Positions 12,301-18,537 of a stretch of DNA of 64,000 nucleotides are shown piece after piece (position 1 is the stretch's first letter; each line of letters opens with the position of its first letter). This DNA comes from Streptomyces sp. NBC_01267 (GTDB lineage Bacteria > Actinomycetota > Actinomycetes > Streptomycetales > Streptomycetaceae). Location: NCBI RefSeq assembly GCF_036241575.1, contig NZ_CP108455.1:6245001-6309000 (forward strand), given 5' to 3'. The notes beneath the pieces are model-generated. The model was not told the DNA's origin and did no database searches. It was given only the letters and a program-made list of their open reading frames with translations. A program made the position numbers and the translations under genes.

Positions 12301-15300
12301 TCCGGGCGGGTACTCGACAGTCTGCCCGAGGCCCGTGCCACCGCCCCAGGTGCGACCCCCTCCGGCGCCGACACCGGCTCCCGGCCCGTCGGCGAACCGT
12401 CGGACGCGGGATTCGCCGGGACGCTCGCCGGGCACGCGCCACTCGAACGGGAACAGGCGCTGGTGGCGCTCGTACGGACCCAGGCGGCGTCGGCGCTCGG
12501 CCTGCCGGGCCCCGACGCGGTCGATCCCGACCGGGCCCTGCGCGACCTCGGTTTCGACTCGCTGACGGCGGTCGATCTGCGGAACCGGCTGAACGCGGTC
12601 ACCGGTCTGCGGCTCCCGGTCACCGTGGTCTTCGACCACGCGACGGCGGCCCGGCTGGCCAGGCACCTGGACACCGAGCTCTTCGGTGCGGCGTCCACGG
12701 CCCCGCACCCCGAAAGCCCCCTGCAACTGACCGCCACCGCAACGGACCTCACCGACGATCCGGTCGCGATCGTCGCGATGAGCTGCCGTCTGCCGGGCGG
12801 GATCAGCACCCCCGAGGAGTACTGGGACCTGCTGGCCGAGGGCCGCGACGCCGTCTCGGTCCTCCCGGCGGACCGTGGCTGGGACATCGAGCGGCTCTAC
12901 GACCCGGACCCGGACCGCCCCGGCACCTTCTACACCCGGGGCGGCGGGTTCCTGCACGACGCGGGCCGCTTCGACCCGCTGTTCTTCGGCATCTCGCCGC
13001 GGGTCGCCCCGGCGATCGACCCCCAGCAGCGGCTGCTGCTGGAAACCGCGTGGGAGGCGTTCGAGCGGGCCGGGATCGACCCGGCGGCGGTCAAGGGCAG
13101 CCCGGTCGGAGTCTTCGTCGGCTCCAACTACAACGACTACGGGTCCAGGCTGAGGAGCGCACCGGGCGAGTACGAGGGGCAGCTGGCCACCGGCAGCGCG
13201 GCCAGTGTCGCCTCGGGCCGGGTGGCGTACACCTTCGGGCTGGAAGGCCCGGCGGTCACCGTGGACACCGCCTGTTCGTCGTCGCTGGTGGCACTGAACC
13301 TGGCGGCCCAGGCGGTGCGGTCCGGCGAGTGCACCATGGCGCTGGCGGGCGGGGTGACGGTGATCTCCACCCCGGACACCTTCATCGAGTTCAGCCGGCA
13401 GGGCGCCCTCTCGCCGGACGGCCGGTGCAAGGCGTTCTCCGCCGGGGCGGACGGCGCGGGCTGGGCCGAGGGCGTGGGCATGCTCCTGGTGGAGCGGCTG
13501 TCCGAGGCCCGCCGCCACGGCCACCCGGTCGTCGGGATCATCCGCGGCGCCGCGGTCAATCAGGACGGCGCGTCCAACGGGCTGACCGCGCCGAGCGGCC
13601 CCGCCCAGCAGCGGGTGATCCGGCAGGCCCTCGCCAACGGCGGTCTCACCGCGTCCGACGTGGACATGGTGGAGGCGCACGGCACCGGCACCAAGCTGGG
13701 CGACCCGATCGAGGCCGAGGCGCTGCTGGCGACCTACGGCAAGGACCGCCCGGCGGACCGGCCGCTCTGGCTCGGCTCGGTGAAGTCCAACATCGGTCAC
13801 ACCCAGGCGGCTTCGGGTGTCGCCGGGGTCATCAAGGCCGTACTGGCCATCCAGCGCGGCACCATGCCGCGCACCCTCCACGCCGCCGAGCCGTCGCCGT
13901 ACATCGACTGGTCGACGGGCACCGTGCGGCTGCTCACCGAGGAGCGTCCGTGGCCCGGCGGCGACACTCCGCACCGGGTCGGCGTGTCCTCGTTCGGTGT
14001 GAGCGGCACGAACGCGCACGTGATCATCGAGCAGGCCCCGCCCGCCGAAACGGCGGCCGACCAGGCCGCCCCCTTCGCCGGCCCGTCCACCGACCCGCCC
14101 GCCGAACTGTCCGACGCGCCGCACGCCGCGTCCCCGCAGGCCGGGCCTCCGGCGCCAGAACCTGTCCGGGGCCCCACGGCCGGACTGCTGCCCTGGACCC
14201 TGTCCGCACGCACCGCCACCGCCCTGACCGCGCAGGCCGAGAACCTGCTCGCGGCTGTCGAAGGACGCCCCGGCGCCGAGGCCGTGGACATCGCGCACAC
14301 CCTGGCGGGGCGCGCCCGCTTCGATCACCGGCTGGTCCTCTGGGGAGCCGACCGGGCGGAACTGCGCGCCCGGCTCACCGCCTGGCTGCCCGGTGACGGC
14401 CGCCCGGCGACGCCGTCCGCCGCAGGTGTCGTGAGCGGCGGCCGTACCGCCTTCCTCTTCTCCGGCCAGGGCGCGCAGCGCCCCGGCATGGGCGGCGAGC
14501 TGTACCGGACCTTCAAGGTCTACGCCGACGCCTTCGACCAGGTCTGCGCGCATGTCGACCTGGAACTCGAACGGCCGCTGCGGGACGTGGTGTTCGCCGA
14601 TCCCGACGGGCCGGACGCCGCGCTGCTCGACCGTACGGACTACACGCAGCCCGCACTGTTCGCCGTCGAGGTCGCGCTGTACCGGCTCTACGAGTCCTGG
14701 GGTGTCACCCCGGACTATCTGGTCGGGCACTCCATCGGTGAGCTGAGCGCCGCCCACCTGGCGGGGGTGTTCACCCTCGCCGACGCGTGCCGGCTGGTGG
14801 TGGCCCGGGGACGGCTGATGCAGGAACTGCCCTCGGCCGGCGCCATGGTCGCGGTGGCCGCAGCCGAGGACGAGGTACTGCCCCTGCTGGCCGGACGTGC
14901 GGACCGGATCGCACTGGCCGCACTCAACGGACCGGCGGCGACCGTGGTCTCCGGGGAGCCGGACGAGGTGGCCCGAGTGGCGGACCACTTCACCCGACTG
15001 GGCAGGAAGACACGGCAGTTGCGGGTCAGTCACGCATTCCACTCACCTCAGATGGACGCCATGCTGGAGCGCTTCGCCGAGATCGTCCGGGGCATTCCGA
15101 TGGCACCGCCGACCCTTCCCGTGGTCTCCGGCGTCACGGGGGAGCGGGCCACCGCCGAGCAACTGTGCACGCCCGAGTACTGGGCGTCGCAGCTGCGCGA
15201 ACCGGTCAGATTCGCCGACGCCGTCGGTTTCCTCACCCGCGAGGGGGTCAGCCGCTTCCTGGAGGTCGGCCCCGACGCGGTCCTCGCCGCGATGGCCGTG

Positions 15301-18300
15301 GACTGCCGGGCGGACGACGCTCCCGGGGTGGTGGTGCCCGCGGTCCGCCGCGGCCGGGACGAGGCCGGGTCGGTGATCGCGGCGGCGGCTCAGCTGTACG
15401 TCCACGGCGCCCCCTGCGACTGGTCAGCGTTCTGCCCGGACGGCCGCCTCACCGAGCTGCCCACCTACCCGTTCGACCGGCAGCGGTACTGGCTGGACGC
15501 CCCGGGGCCGGACGGGGACGTCACCTCGGCGGGCCTCGGCCGGGACGGCCATCCGCTGCTGGACGCCGTACTGCAACTCGCCGCCGGTGAAGGGCTGTTG
15601 TTCACCTCGCTGCTCTCCGTCCAGCGCCATCCCTGGCTCGCCGATCACGTCATCGACCGTGCCACCGTGCTGCCCGGCACCGCCTTCGTCGAGCTGGCCG
15701 TCCGGGCGGGCGACCGGGCGGGCTGCGGGCAGATCGGCGAACTGACCCTGCAGGCGCCGCTGGTGCTGCCCGAGCGAGGTGCCGTACAGGTGCAGATCCG
15801 GATGGGAGCCGAGGACACGGCGGGCGCGCGCACCCTGACGGTGCACTCCCGCCCGGCCGGAGCCCCCGACGGTGAACCGTGGCAGCAGCACGCCACCGGC
15901 ACGCTGCTGTCCGACGCGCGGGCCGATGTGCCGACCGGTGTTCCGGTCGGGGAGCCCGCCCCGGACCAGTGGCCGCCCGCCGAGGCGTCCCCGGTCGAAC
16001 TGGGCGATTTCTACGCCGCGTTGGCCGAGCTGAGTGCCGATTACGGCCCCGCGTTCCAGGGGCTTCGTGCCGCCTGGCGGCACGGGTCCGAGGTCTTCGC
16101 CGAGGTGAGCCTGCCCGAGGGCGTCGATGTCACCGGGTACGGCCTGCACCCGGCGCTGTTCGACGCCGCACTGCACACCATCGGGCTGGGCGCGGCGGGT
16201 GACCGGGGCCAGGGGGTGATGCCGTTCTCCTGGCGCGGGGTGGTCCTGCACACCTCAGGGGCGACCCGCCTGCGGGTCCGGCTCCGGGACACCGCCGAGA
16301 ACACCGTGTCCGTACAGGTCTGGGACCCCTCCGGCCGTCCGGTCGCCTCCGTCGACTCGCTGGCGATCCGGCCGACCGCCGGGGCCCGGCCGCACCGTAC
16401 GGCGGCACCCCTGGAGACGCTGTTCCGCACGGAGTGGCCCGAGATCCCGGCGGCCCCGCTGCCGACCGGACCGGACTGGGCGCTGATCGGCTCACCCGAT
16501 GGGTGGCCGGGGCTCGACGGCCCGCTCGCCCGCGCGGGAACGCCCGGCGCGTATCCGACGATCGCCGCGCTGTCCGAAGCGGTCAGGGCGGGCGGGACCG
16601 TACCCGACCGGGTCGTCGTGAGCGCCACGCCCGCCGCCGACACACCCGCCGCCACGCCCACCACCGCCACGCCCGCCGCCGGCGAGTCGGCCCGAGCCGT
16701 CCGGGCCGCGTGTCACCGGGCGCTCGCCCTGGTCAAAGAGTGGCTCGCGGACGACCGGTTCGCCGCATCCCGGCTGGTGTTCGTGACCCGCGGCGCGGTC
16801 GCCGCCGACCCCGGCGCGGACCTGACCGATCTGCCCGGCGCCGCCGTGCACGGGCTGATCCGGGCCGCCGCCTCCGAACACCCGGGGCGCTTCGCCCTGG
16901 TCGACACCGACGCGACCGAGGAATCCGCGGCTGCGCTGCCCCTCGCCGTAGCTTCCGGCGAACCGCAACTCGTGGTGCGCGAGGGCCGGGTCCGCGCCGC
17001 CCGGCTGGCCCGGGTCCCGGCGGCAGCGGACCGTACGGAACCGGTCTGGGATTCGTACGGAACCACGCTGGTCACCGGTGCCACCGGCACACTGGGCCGC
17101 CTCGTCGCCAGGCACCTGGTCACCACCCACGGTGTCCGGCGGCTGTTGCTGCTCAGCCGGAGCGGACCCGCCGCCGACGGCGCGGCCGAGCTGCGCGCCG
17201 AGCTGACCGCTCTCGGCGCCGAGGTGACGGTAGCGGCGTGCGACGCGGCGGACCGTGCGGCGCTGAGCGCGCTGCTGGACACCGTCCCCGACGCGCATCC
17301 GCTGACCGCGGTGGTGCACGCGGCCGGCGTCGTCGACGACGGGCTGATCACCGCGCTCACCCCCGAGCGGATCGACGGGGTGCTCGCACCGAAGGTCGAC
17401 GCCGCACTCAACCTGCACGAACTCACCGCGTCCCGGCCGGTCTCGGCCTTCGTCCTGTTCTCCTCGCTGGCCTCGACGTTCGGCGGCGCAGGACAGGCGG
17501 GCTACGCCGCGGGGAACGCCTTCCTCGACGCGCTCGCCGCACGCCGCAGGGCGCACGGACTCCCCGCGGTCGCCCTGTGCTGGGGGCCGTGGGCCGAGCT
17601 CTCCACGATGACCGGCGGACTCGCCGCATCGGACCACGCGCGGTTCGCACGGGGCGGGGTGACCCCGCTGTCCTCGGACGACGGACTCGCCCTGCTCGAC
17701 ACCGCCTGTGCGCGCGACGAGGCGGTACTGGTGCCCGCCCGGATCTCCGTCACCGGGTTCGCCGGGCCGCACGAGGTGCCCGCGCTGCTGCGCGGCCTGG
17801 TGCGCGGCCGGGCCAGGCCCGCCGTGGTCGCTCCCGTACCGGAGCGGCCCACCGGTTCGGCGGACCGGCTGGGCGCCATGTCCGCCGCCGAACGTGCCCG
17901 CGCGCTGCTGGAGCTGGTCCGGGCCGAAGCCGCACGGGTGCTGGCCTACGCGGGGCCCGAACTCGTCGAAGCCGAGCGGGGCTTCCTGGAGATGGGATTC
18001 GACTCGCTCAGCGCGATCGAGCTGCGCAACCGTCTCGGCAAGGAGACCGGCCTGACGCTTCCGGCGACCCTGCTCTTCGACTACCCGACGCCGGCCGCCC
18101 TCGTCGCGTACCTCGGCGAGATCTTCCCGTCGGAGGCCGAGCGGGTACTCGGCCCGATCCTCGACGAGCTGGCGAAACTGGCGGCGAACCTGCCCGAGGT
18201 GACCGCCGCCGACGAACTGCGCGGCCGGGTGGAGAGCAGGCTCCGGGAGCTGCTGTCCGAGGTGGCGTCGGAGGACACGGCGGACACCGTCACGTCCATG

Positions 18301-18372
18301 GCGGTCGACGACCTCGAATCGGCCACCGACGAGGAGATCTTCCAGTTCCTCGACAACCAGCTGGACACGTGA
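3250..18372 (+). CDS. Modular polyketide synthase gene B, three modules (KS-AT-KR-ACP / KS-AT-KR-ACP / KS-AT-DH-KR-ACP)
   Basis: 5040-residue multifunctional protein. Order with approximate residues: N-docking 1-35; KS 36-461, AT 568-867, KR 1209-1454, ACP Ser1532; KS 1591-2020, AT 2138-2437, KR 2781-3014, ACP Ser3104; KS 3169-3597, AT 3733-4037, DH 4101-4374, KR 4604-4831, ACP Ser4919; C-docking from about 4961. The ATG at 3250 is chosen because the coiled-coil docking segment starts directly there. The three modules add malonyl (hydroxyl), methylmalonyl (hydroxyl) and malonyl (alkene) units in turn. There is no ER between DH and KR of the third module. All KS Cys-His-His triads are present, although the first two KS active-site loops are non-consensus (see findings). 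The protein should act after gene A and before gene C in the cytoplasm as a homodimer, as is known for this family. Confidence 0.97.
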   Translation: MSGATEERLREYLNRVTADLRTTRHRVRELEDQQLEPVAIVSMSCRYPGGADTPEKYWDLVAAGADLVGDLPTDRGWDLAGLYHPDPDHPGTSYTRHGAFLRDAAGFDAGFFGISPREALAMDPQQRLLLETAWEVFERAGIDVESLRGERAGVFVGASNQGYGTSLRTTPEGVEGHLLTGGSGAVLSGRIAYTLGFEGPAVTVDTMCSSSLVALHLAVQALRSGECTLALAAGATVMGTPRNFIEFSRQSGLAVDGRCKSFSDDADGTGWGEGVNVLLLERLSDARRNGHQVLAVVRGSATNQDGASNGLTAPHGPSQQRVIRQALANAGVQPAEVDAVEAHGTGTALGDPIEAQAILATYGQGRGDGDPLWLGSVKSNIGHTQAASGIAGVMKMVSAMRHGTLPRSLHVGTPSSYVDWSSGAVELLTGTREWPRTDRPRRAGVSSFGASGTNAHVILEQAPEADPADEGTQPHPRSVPVPVVPWVISARTPAALPAQAARLLSAVDHLSGADVGLSLATTRAALEHRAVVLGTDPDGLCTGLRALADGALPAPGVVSGVAGDGLTAFVFSGQGSQRAGMGRELAAAYPVFDAALSDVCDHFDRLLELPLREVMFHDPDGLLRDTGWAQPALFAVEVALFRLVESWGVRPDCLVGHSVGELAAAHVAGALSLADACRLVAARAELMQELPQGGAMWAVRASAAEVAPLLTEGVSVAAVNAPGQLVLSGSRVAVESVAAALPGRENRWLEVSHAFHSVLMDPMLKRFGEAAAGIGTGRPQIPVVSTLTGEPVQEFTARYWADQVRGTVRFADAVTGARALGVTRFLELGPAGSLLGAIGETCDDEALAVALLHRDTPEPRTAVTALARLWTDGCPVDWHRFHAPSGAAATPLPTYAFQREHYWLTDPDTGSAHEPDPADAAFWATLGSGDTSAVARALRVSEDAPLSAVLPALTHWRAQQRDRSTLDSWRYRVDWVPATGRTPARLTGHWLLLTSADRAPGDGTYGEGTPGDGKSGCESGYEKSGHEAAELIGHALRQQGATVTELTLTADLDRAGIAALLSGHPDAAGAVSLLALDERPHPAHPALTTGLALNLLLAQALTDQDTPVPLWLCTQDAVPAGGDDRVSSPGQSPTWGLGLGMGLEHPDHWGGLIDLPTAVGPGDAGQLAAVLAADDGEDQTAIRAGATLLRRLRRAPAPQDDGRQWRTSGAALITGGTGGLGAHTARWLAQAGAEHLVLTSRRGPDAPGARELAAELTALGPRVTVVACDVTDHAALARLVADVQGDGPRIRTVVHSAGVGELAPLAGTDLDAFAAGAHVKLAGTANLDRLFDRADLDAFVLYSSVAALWGAADHGAYAAGNAYLDAVTRSRRARGLAGTTLAWGIWSADGGGMAKDVVSTELKWRGLPFMDPELAIAGLRQAVTDDEAFLAVADVDWEQFVPVFTAARPRPLLDTVPEVRAVLDREKRTDAPATDAHSAAGALREQLRPLSAQDRSSALRDLVRTYVAAVLGHRTPDGIDDGRPFRDLGFDSLLAVTLRNALHAATGLKLTTTLVFDYPSVTRLAAHLGTVLFGDARPPAPVPAVTTGASDDDAIAIVGMGCRFPGEVTGPEDLWRLMSAGEDAIGPFPDDRGWNLDQLYSPDPDEAGKTYVRTGGFVRDAGRFDASFFGISPREALAMDPQQRLLLETSWEAIEHGRIDPHSLRGSECGVFVGAAHSGYGASLRHLPEGVEGHLVTGTVTSVASGRISYTLGLEGPAVTLDTGCSSALVALHLAVRSLRSGECSLALAGAASVISAPIGFLGFSRQRGLAADGRCKAFSEDADGMGFAEGAGMVLLERLSDARRNGHRVLALVRGSATNQDGASNGLTAPNGPSQQRVIQQALADAGLSPADVDAVEAHGTGTPLGDPIEAQALLATYGQGRADRADGEPLWLGSVKSNIGHTQVAAGAAGLIKMVLAMRHELLPKSLHAESRSSYVDWSAGAVELLTEERAWPRTDRPRRAGVSSFGVSGTNAHVILEEAPEPPVEAVEAVEAVEAVETIESGESGDPVATDPEAVVPWVMSGRSAGALREQASTLAGSAEEADRADVGWSLVRTRSSFEHRAVVVGELGEGLSAVAGGVPGAGVVSGVAGPVGRPVFVFPGQGAQWAGMAVELLGSSSVFAGRLAECERVLSGFVDWSLVDVLRGVVGAPSLERVDVVQPVSFAVMVSLAALWESFGVVPSVVVGHSQGEIAAACVAGVLSLEDAARVVCVRSAAIGAVAGRGGMVSVGASVAVVEGLLERWDGRVSVAAVNGPSQVVVSGERAALDEFVGVCEGLGVRARRVAVDYASHSAAMEELREGLAAELSGVSPRAGRVPVVSSVSGGYVDPLTMDGGYWFTNLRERVRFADAVECLAEDGFGVFVEVSSHPVLTGAVEELLEARGGGQGVVAGSLRRGEGGTERFLTSVAELWVRGAEVDWSAAFHGTRPHVVDLPTYPFQRQHYWLEEQAAPALPASDPVDAEFWAAVEGDDPAALAATLGIDDDQDRLGSLLPVLADWRHRRKQTSVLDSWRYGISWQPDTDEAGSRISRISRIDGSRWLLLVPAGLAEGASAWASEAGQGLERQGAHVRFVEVEGADRTELTGRLRDAAADGCTGVLSLLALDERDVRQEHRSDGPSHVNTAVAVIQALGDAGITAPLWCATRGAVSVGRSDRSVDPGHALLWGLGRIAALEYPQRIGGLVDLPATPDDRAVERLVAAVTGREGEDQLAVRPNGLYVRRLIRKPLSDTPAVRSWRPTGTVLVTGGTGGIGAEIAAWLAGNGARHLLLTSRRGEQAPGATELKARLGALGAEVTVTACDVADRDSLALLLESVPDEHPLTAVVHAAAVLDDCLLDALTPERAATVLRPKVDAARHLHELTQDADLDAFVLFSSLAGTLGGPGQASYAAANAYLDALAVARRSQGLPATSLAWGVWGEVGLASGELGERLRSTGMGQMAPELALTVLQQALDQDLTCLAVTDVDWQRYGPTCTEGRSGRVLDSLPEARATAPGATPSGADTGSRPVGEPSDAGFAGTLAGHAPLEREQALVALVRTQAASALGLPGPDAVDPDRALRDLGFDSLTAVDLRNRLNAVTGLRLPVTVVFDHATAARLARHLDTELFGAASTAPHPESPLQLTATATDLTDDPVAIVAMSCRLPGGISTPEEYWDLLAEGRDAVSVLPADRGWDIERLYDPDPDRPGTFYTRGGGFLHDAGRFDPLFFGISPRVAPAIDPQQRLLLETAWEAFERAGIDPAAVKGSPVGVFVGSNYNDYGSRLRSAPGEYEGQLATGSAASVASGRVAYTFGLEGPAVTVDTACSSSLVALNLAAQAVRSGECTMALAGGVTVISTPDTFIEFSRQGALSPDGRCKAFSAGADGAGWAEGVGMLLVERLSEARRHGHPVVGIIRGAAVNQDGASNGLTAPSGPAQQRVIRQALANGGLTASDVDMVEAHGTGTKLGDPIEAEALLATYGKDRPADRPLWLGSVKSNIGHTQAASGVAGVIKAVLAIQRGTMPRTLHAAEPSPYIDWSTGTVRLLTEERPWPGGDTPHRVGVSSFGVSGTNAHVIIEQAPPAETAADQAAPFAGPSTDPPAELSDAPHAASPQAGPPAPEPVRGPTAGLLPWTLSARTATALTAQAENLLAAVEGRPGAEAVDIAHTLAGRARFDHRLVLWGADRAELRARLTAWLPGDGRPATPSAAGVVSGGRTAFLFSGQGAQRPGMGGELYRTFKVYADAFDQVCAHVDLELERPLRDVVFADPDGPDAALLDRTDYTQPALFAVEVALYRLYESWGVTPDYLVGHSIGELSAAHLAGVFTLADACRLVVARGRLMQELPSAGAMVAVAAAEDEVLPLLAGRADRIALAALNGPAATVVSGEPDEVARVADHFTRLGRKTRQLRVSHAFHSPQMDAMLERFAEIVRGIPMAPPTLPVVSGVTGERATAEQLCTPEYWASQLREPVRFADAVGFLTREGVSRFLEVGPDAVLAAMAVDCRADDAPGVVVPAVRRGRDEAGSVIAAAAQLYVHGAPCDWSAFCPDGRLTELPTYPFDRQRYWLDAPGPDGDVTSAGLGRDGHPLLDAVLQLAAGEGLLFTSLLSVQRHPWLADHVIDRATVLPGTAFVELAVRAGDRAGCGQIGELTLQAPLVLPERGAVQVQIRMGAEDTAGARTLTVHSRPAGAPDGEPWQQHATGTLLSDARADVPTGVPVGEPAPDQWPPAEASPVELGDFYAALAELSADYGPAFQGLRAAWRHGSEVFAEVSLPEGVDVTGYGLHPALFDAALHTIGLGAAGDRGQGVMPFSWRGVVLHTSGATRLRVRLRDTAENTVSVQVWDPSGRPVASVDSLAIRPTAGARPHRTAAPLETLFRTEWPEIPAAPLPTGPDWALIGSPDGWPGLDGPLARAGTPGAYPTIAALSEAVRAGGTVPDRVVVSATPAADTPAATPTTATPAAGESARAVRAACHRALALVKEWLADDRFAASRLVFVTRGAVAADPGADLTDLPGAAVHGLIRAAASEHPGRFALVDTDATEESAAALPLAVASGEPQLVVREGRVRAARLARVPAAADRTEPVWDSYGTTLVTGATGTLGRLVARHLVTTHGVRRLLLLSRSGPAADGAAELRAELTALGAEVTVAACDAADRAALSALLDTVPDAHPLTAVVHAAGVVDDGLITALTPERIDGVLAPKVDAALNLHELTASRPVSAFVLFSSLASTFGGAGQAGYAAGNAFLDALAARRRAHGLPAVALCWGPWAELSTMTGGLAASDHARFARGGVTPLSSDDGLALLDTACARDEAVLVPARISVTGFAGPHEVPALLRGLVRGRARPAVVAPVPERPTGSADRLGAMSAAERARALLELVRAEAARVLAYAGPELVEAERGFLEMGFDSLSAIELRNRLGKETGLTLPATLLFDYPTPAALVAYLGEIFPSEAERVLGPILDELAKLAANLPEVTAADELRGRVESRLRELLSEVASEDTADTVTSMAVDDLESATDEEIFQFLDNQLDT
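3355..7965 (+). other. Module B1: KS-AT(malonyl)-KR(A2-like)-ACP
   Basis: The KS has Cys208 (codon 3871) in an unusual VDTMCSSS loop, with His343 (4276) and His383 (4396). The AT nucleophile Ser is at 5221 in GHSVGE and HAFH is at 5506-5517; both indicate malonyl-CoA. The KR cofactor motif starts at 6874. Tyr is at 7318, Trp at 7294 (Tyr-8) and His at 7309 (Tyr-3), with no LDD. Trp plus His is the A2 fingerprint (L-hydroxyl with epimerised alpha-methyl), yet the malonyl AT provides no methyl to epimerise. The ACP Ser is at 7843. Predicted unit: CH2-CH(OH). A linker at 6246-6289 in the KR structural half carries a 14-bp direct repeat. Confidence 0.9.
9331..9366 (+). repeat. Four perfect 9-bp repeats, KS-AT linker of module B2
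   Basis: Unit gaggcggtc, encoding Glu-Ala-Val four times, followed by a decayed copy. In frame. Confidence 0.9.
9620..10480 (+). repeat. G/T-skewed tract in module B2 AT (GRINS candidate)
   Basis: Codon choice shifts from C-ending to GTG, GGG, TTG and GGT, unlike flanking DNA. The most skewed part is about 9640-9990. Bases 9765-9965 recur without mismatch (checked by eye) at 30859-31059 in module D1. Duplication plus nucleotide skew are the defining traits of GRINS. Confidence 0.7.
12754..18130 (+). other. Module B3: KS-AT(malonyl)-DH-KR-ACP
   Basis: The KS Cys is at 13273 in consensus VDTACSSS. The AT Ser is at 14731 in GHSIGE and HAFH at 15031-15042, so malonyl-CoA is expected. The DH runs from about 15550: catalytic His at 15646, but in HxxxRxxxxP instead of the usual HxxxGxxxxP, with catalytic Asp at 16162 in DAALH; probably active. 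The KR motif starts at 17059, with VDD (variant of LDD) at 17332-17340 and Tyr at 17503, so B-type. No ER-like motif exists between DH and KR; that gap is the KR structural subdomain. The ACP Ser is at 18004. Expected unit: CH=CH, usually trans after a B-type KR. Confidence 0.92.
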
Positions 18373-18537
18373 GAGCAGCGGAATGCCGAATGGGGAGCAC
18401 GCCGTGCAAGAGGCGACGCGGTCCGGACGAGGGGCGAACCGATGAATGAGCAGCGGCTGCGCGAGTACCTGAAGAGGGCAAGTGCCGACCTGCACCGGAC
18501 CCGGCAGAAGCTGTCGGAGCTGGAGGCGAGGAGCTCC
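18130..18537 (+). other. Docking pair B / C, class 1a type
   Basis: The gene B tail contains ILDELAKLAANL and VESRLRELLSEV helices and ends ATDEEIFQFLDNQLDT. The gene C head (residues 1-32) is EQRLREYLKRASADLHRTRQKLSELEA. Both match the A/B and D/E pairs in pattern, so specificity between junctions must come from individual charged positions. Confidence 0.78.
18373..18441 (+). promoter_or_regulatory. Intergenic spacer B/C with ribosome binding site
   Basis: A 69-nt gap. GAGGGG at 18429-18434 sits 7 nt before the ATG of gene C. I see no hairpin terminator or obvious promoter here, so B and C are probably co-transcribed. Confidence 0.7.

Larger units (their letters stand above)
8020..12690 (+). 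other. Module B2: KS-AT(methylmalonyl)-KR(B-type)-ACP
   Basis: The KS Cys is at 8542 (residue 1765) in a divergent LDTGCSSALVA loop. The AT has its Ser at 9937 in GHSQGE and YASH at 10237-10248, so methylmalonyl-CoA is expected. The KR motif starts at 11590, with LDD at 11860-11868 and Tyr at 12031, no Trp at Tyr-8, hence B-type (D-hydroxyl). The ACP Ser is at 12559. The AT's first half is a G/T-rich stretch of which 201 bp recur exactly in module D1. The KS-AT linker has four perfect 9-bp repeats (9331-9366). Confidence 0.92.

Noticed and set aside
16371..17058. Possible enoylreductase between DH and KR of module B3 (and 22200-22818 in C1)
   Set aside because: The length fits the KR structural subdomain and no ER nucleotide-binding motif is present. 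No ER was found anywhere in the window.
18373..18441. Promoter or terminator between genes B and C
   Set aside because: No convincing -10/-35 pair or stem-loop with T-run in the 69 nt; only a ribosome binding site is supported.
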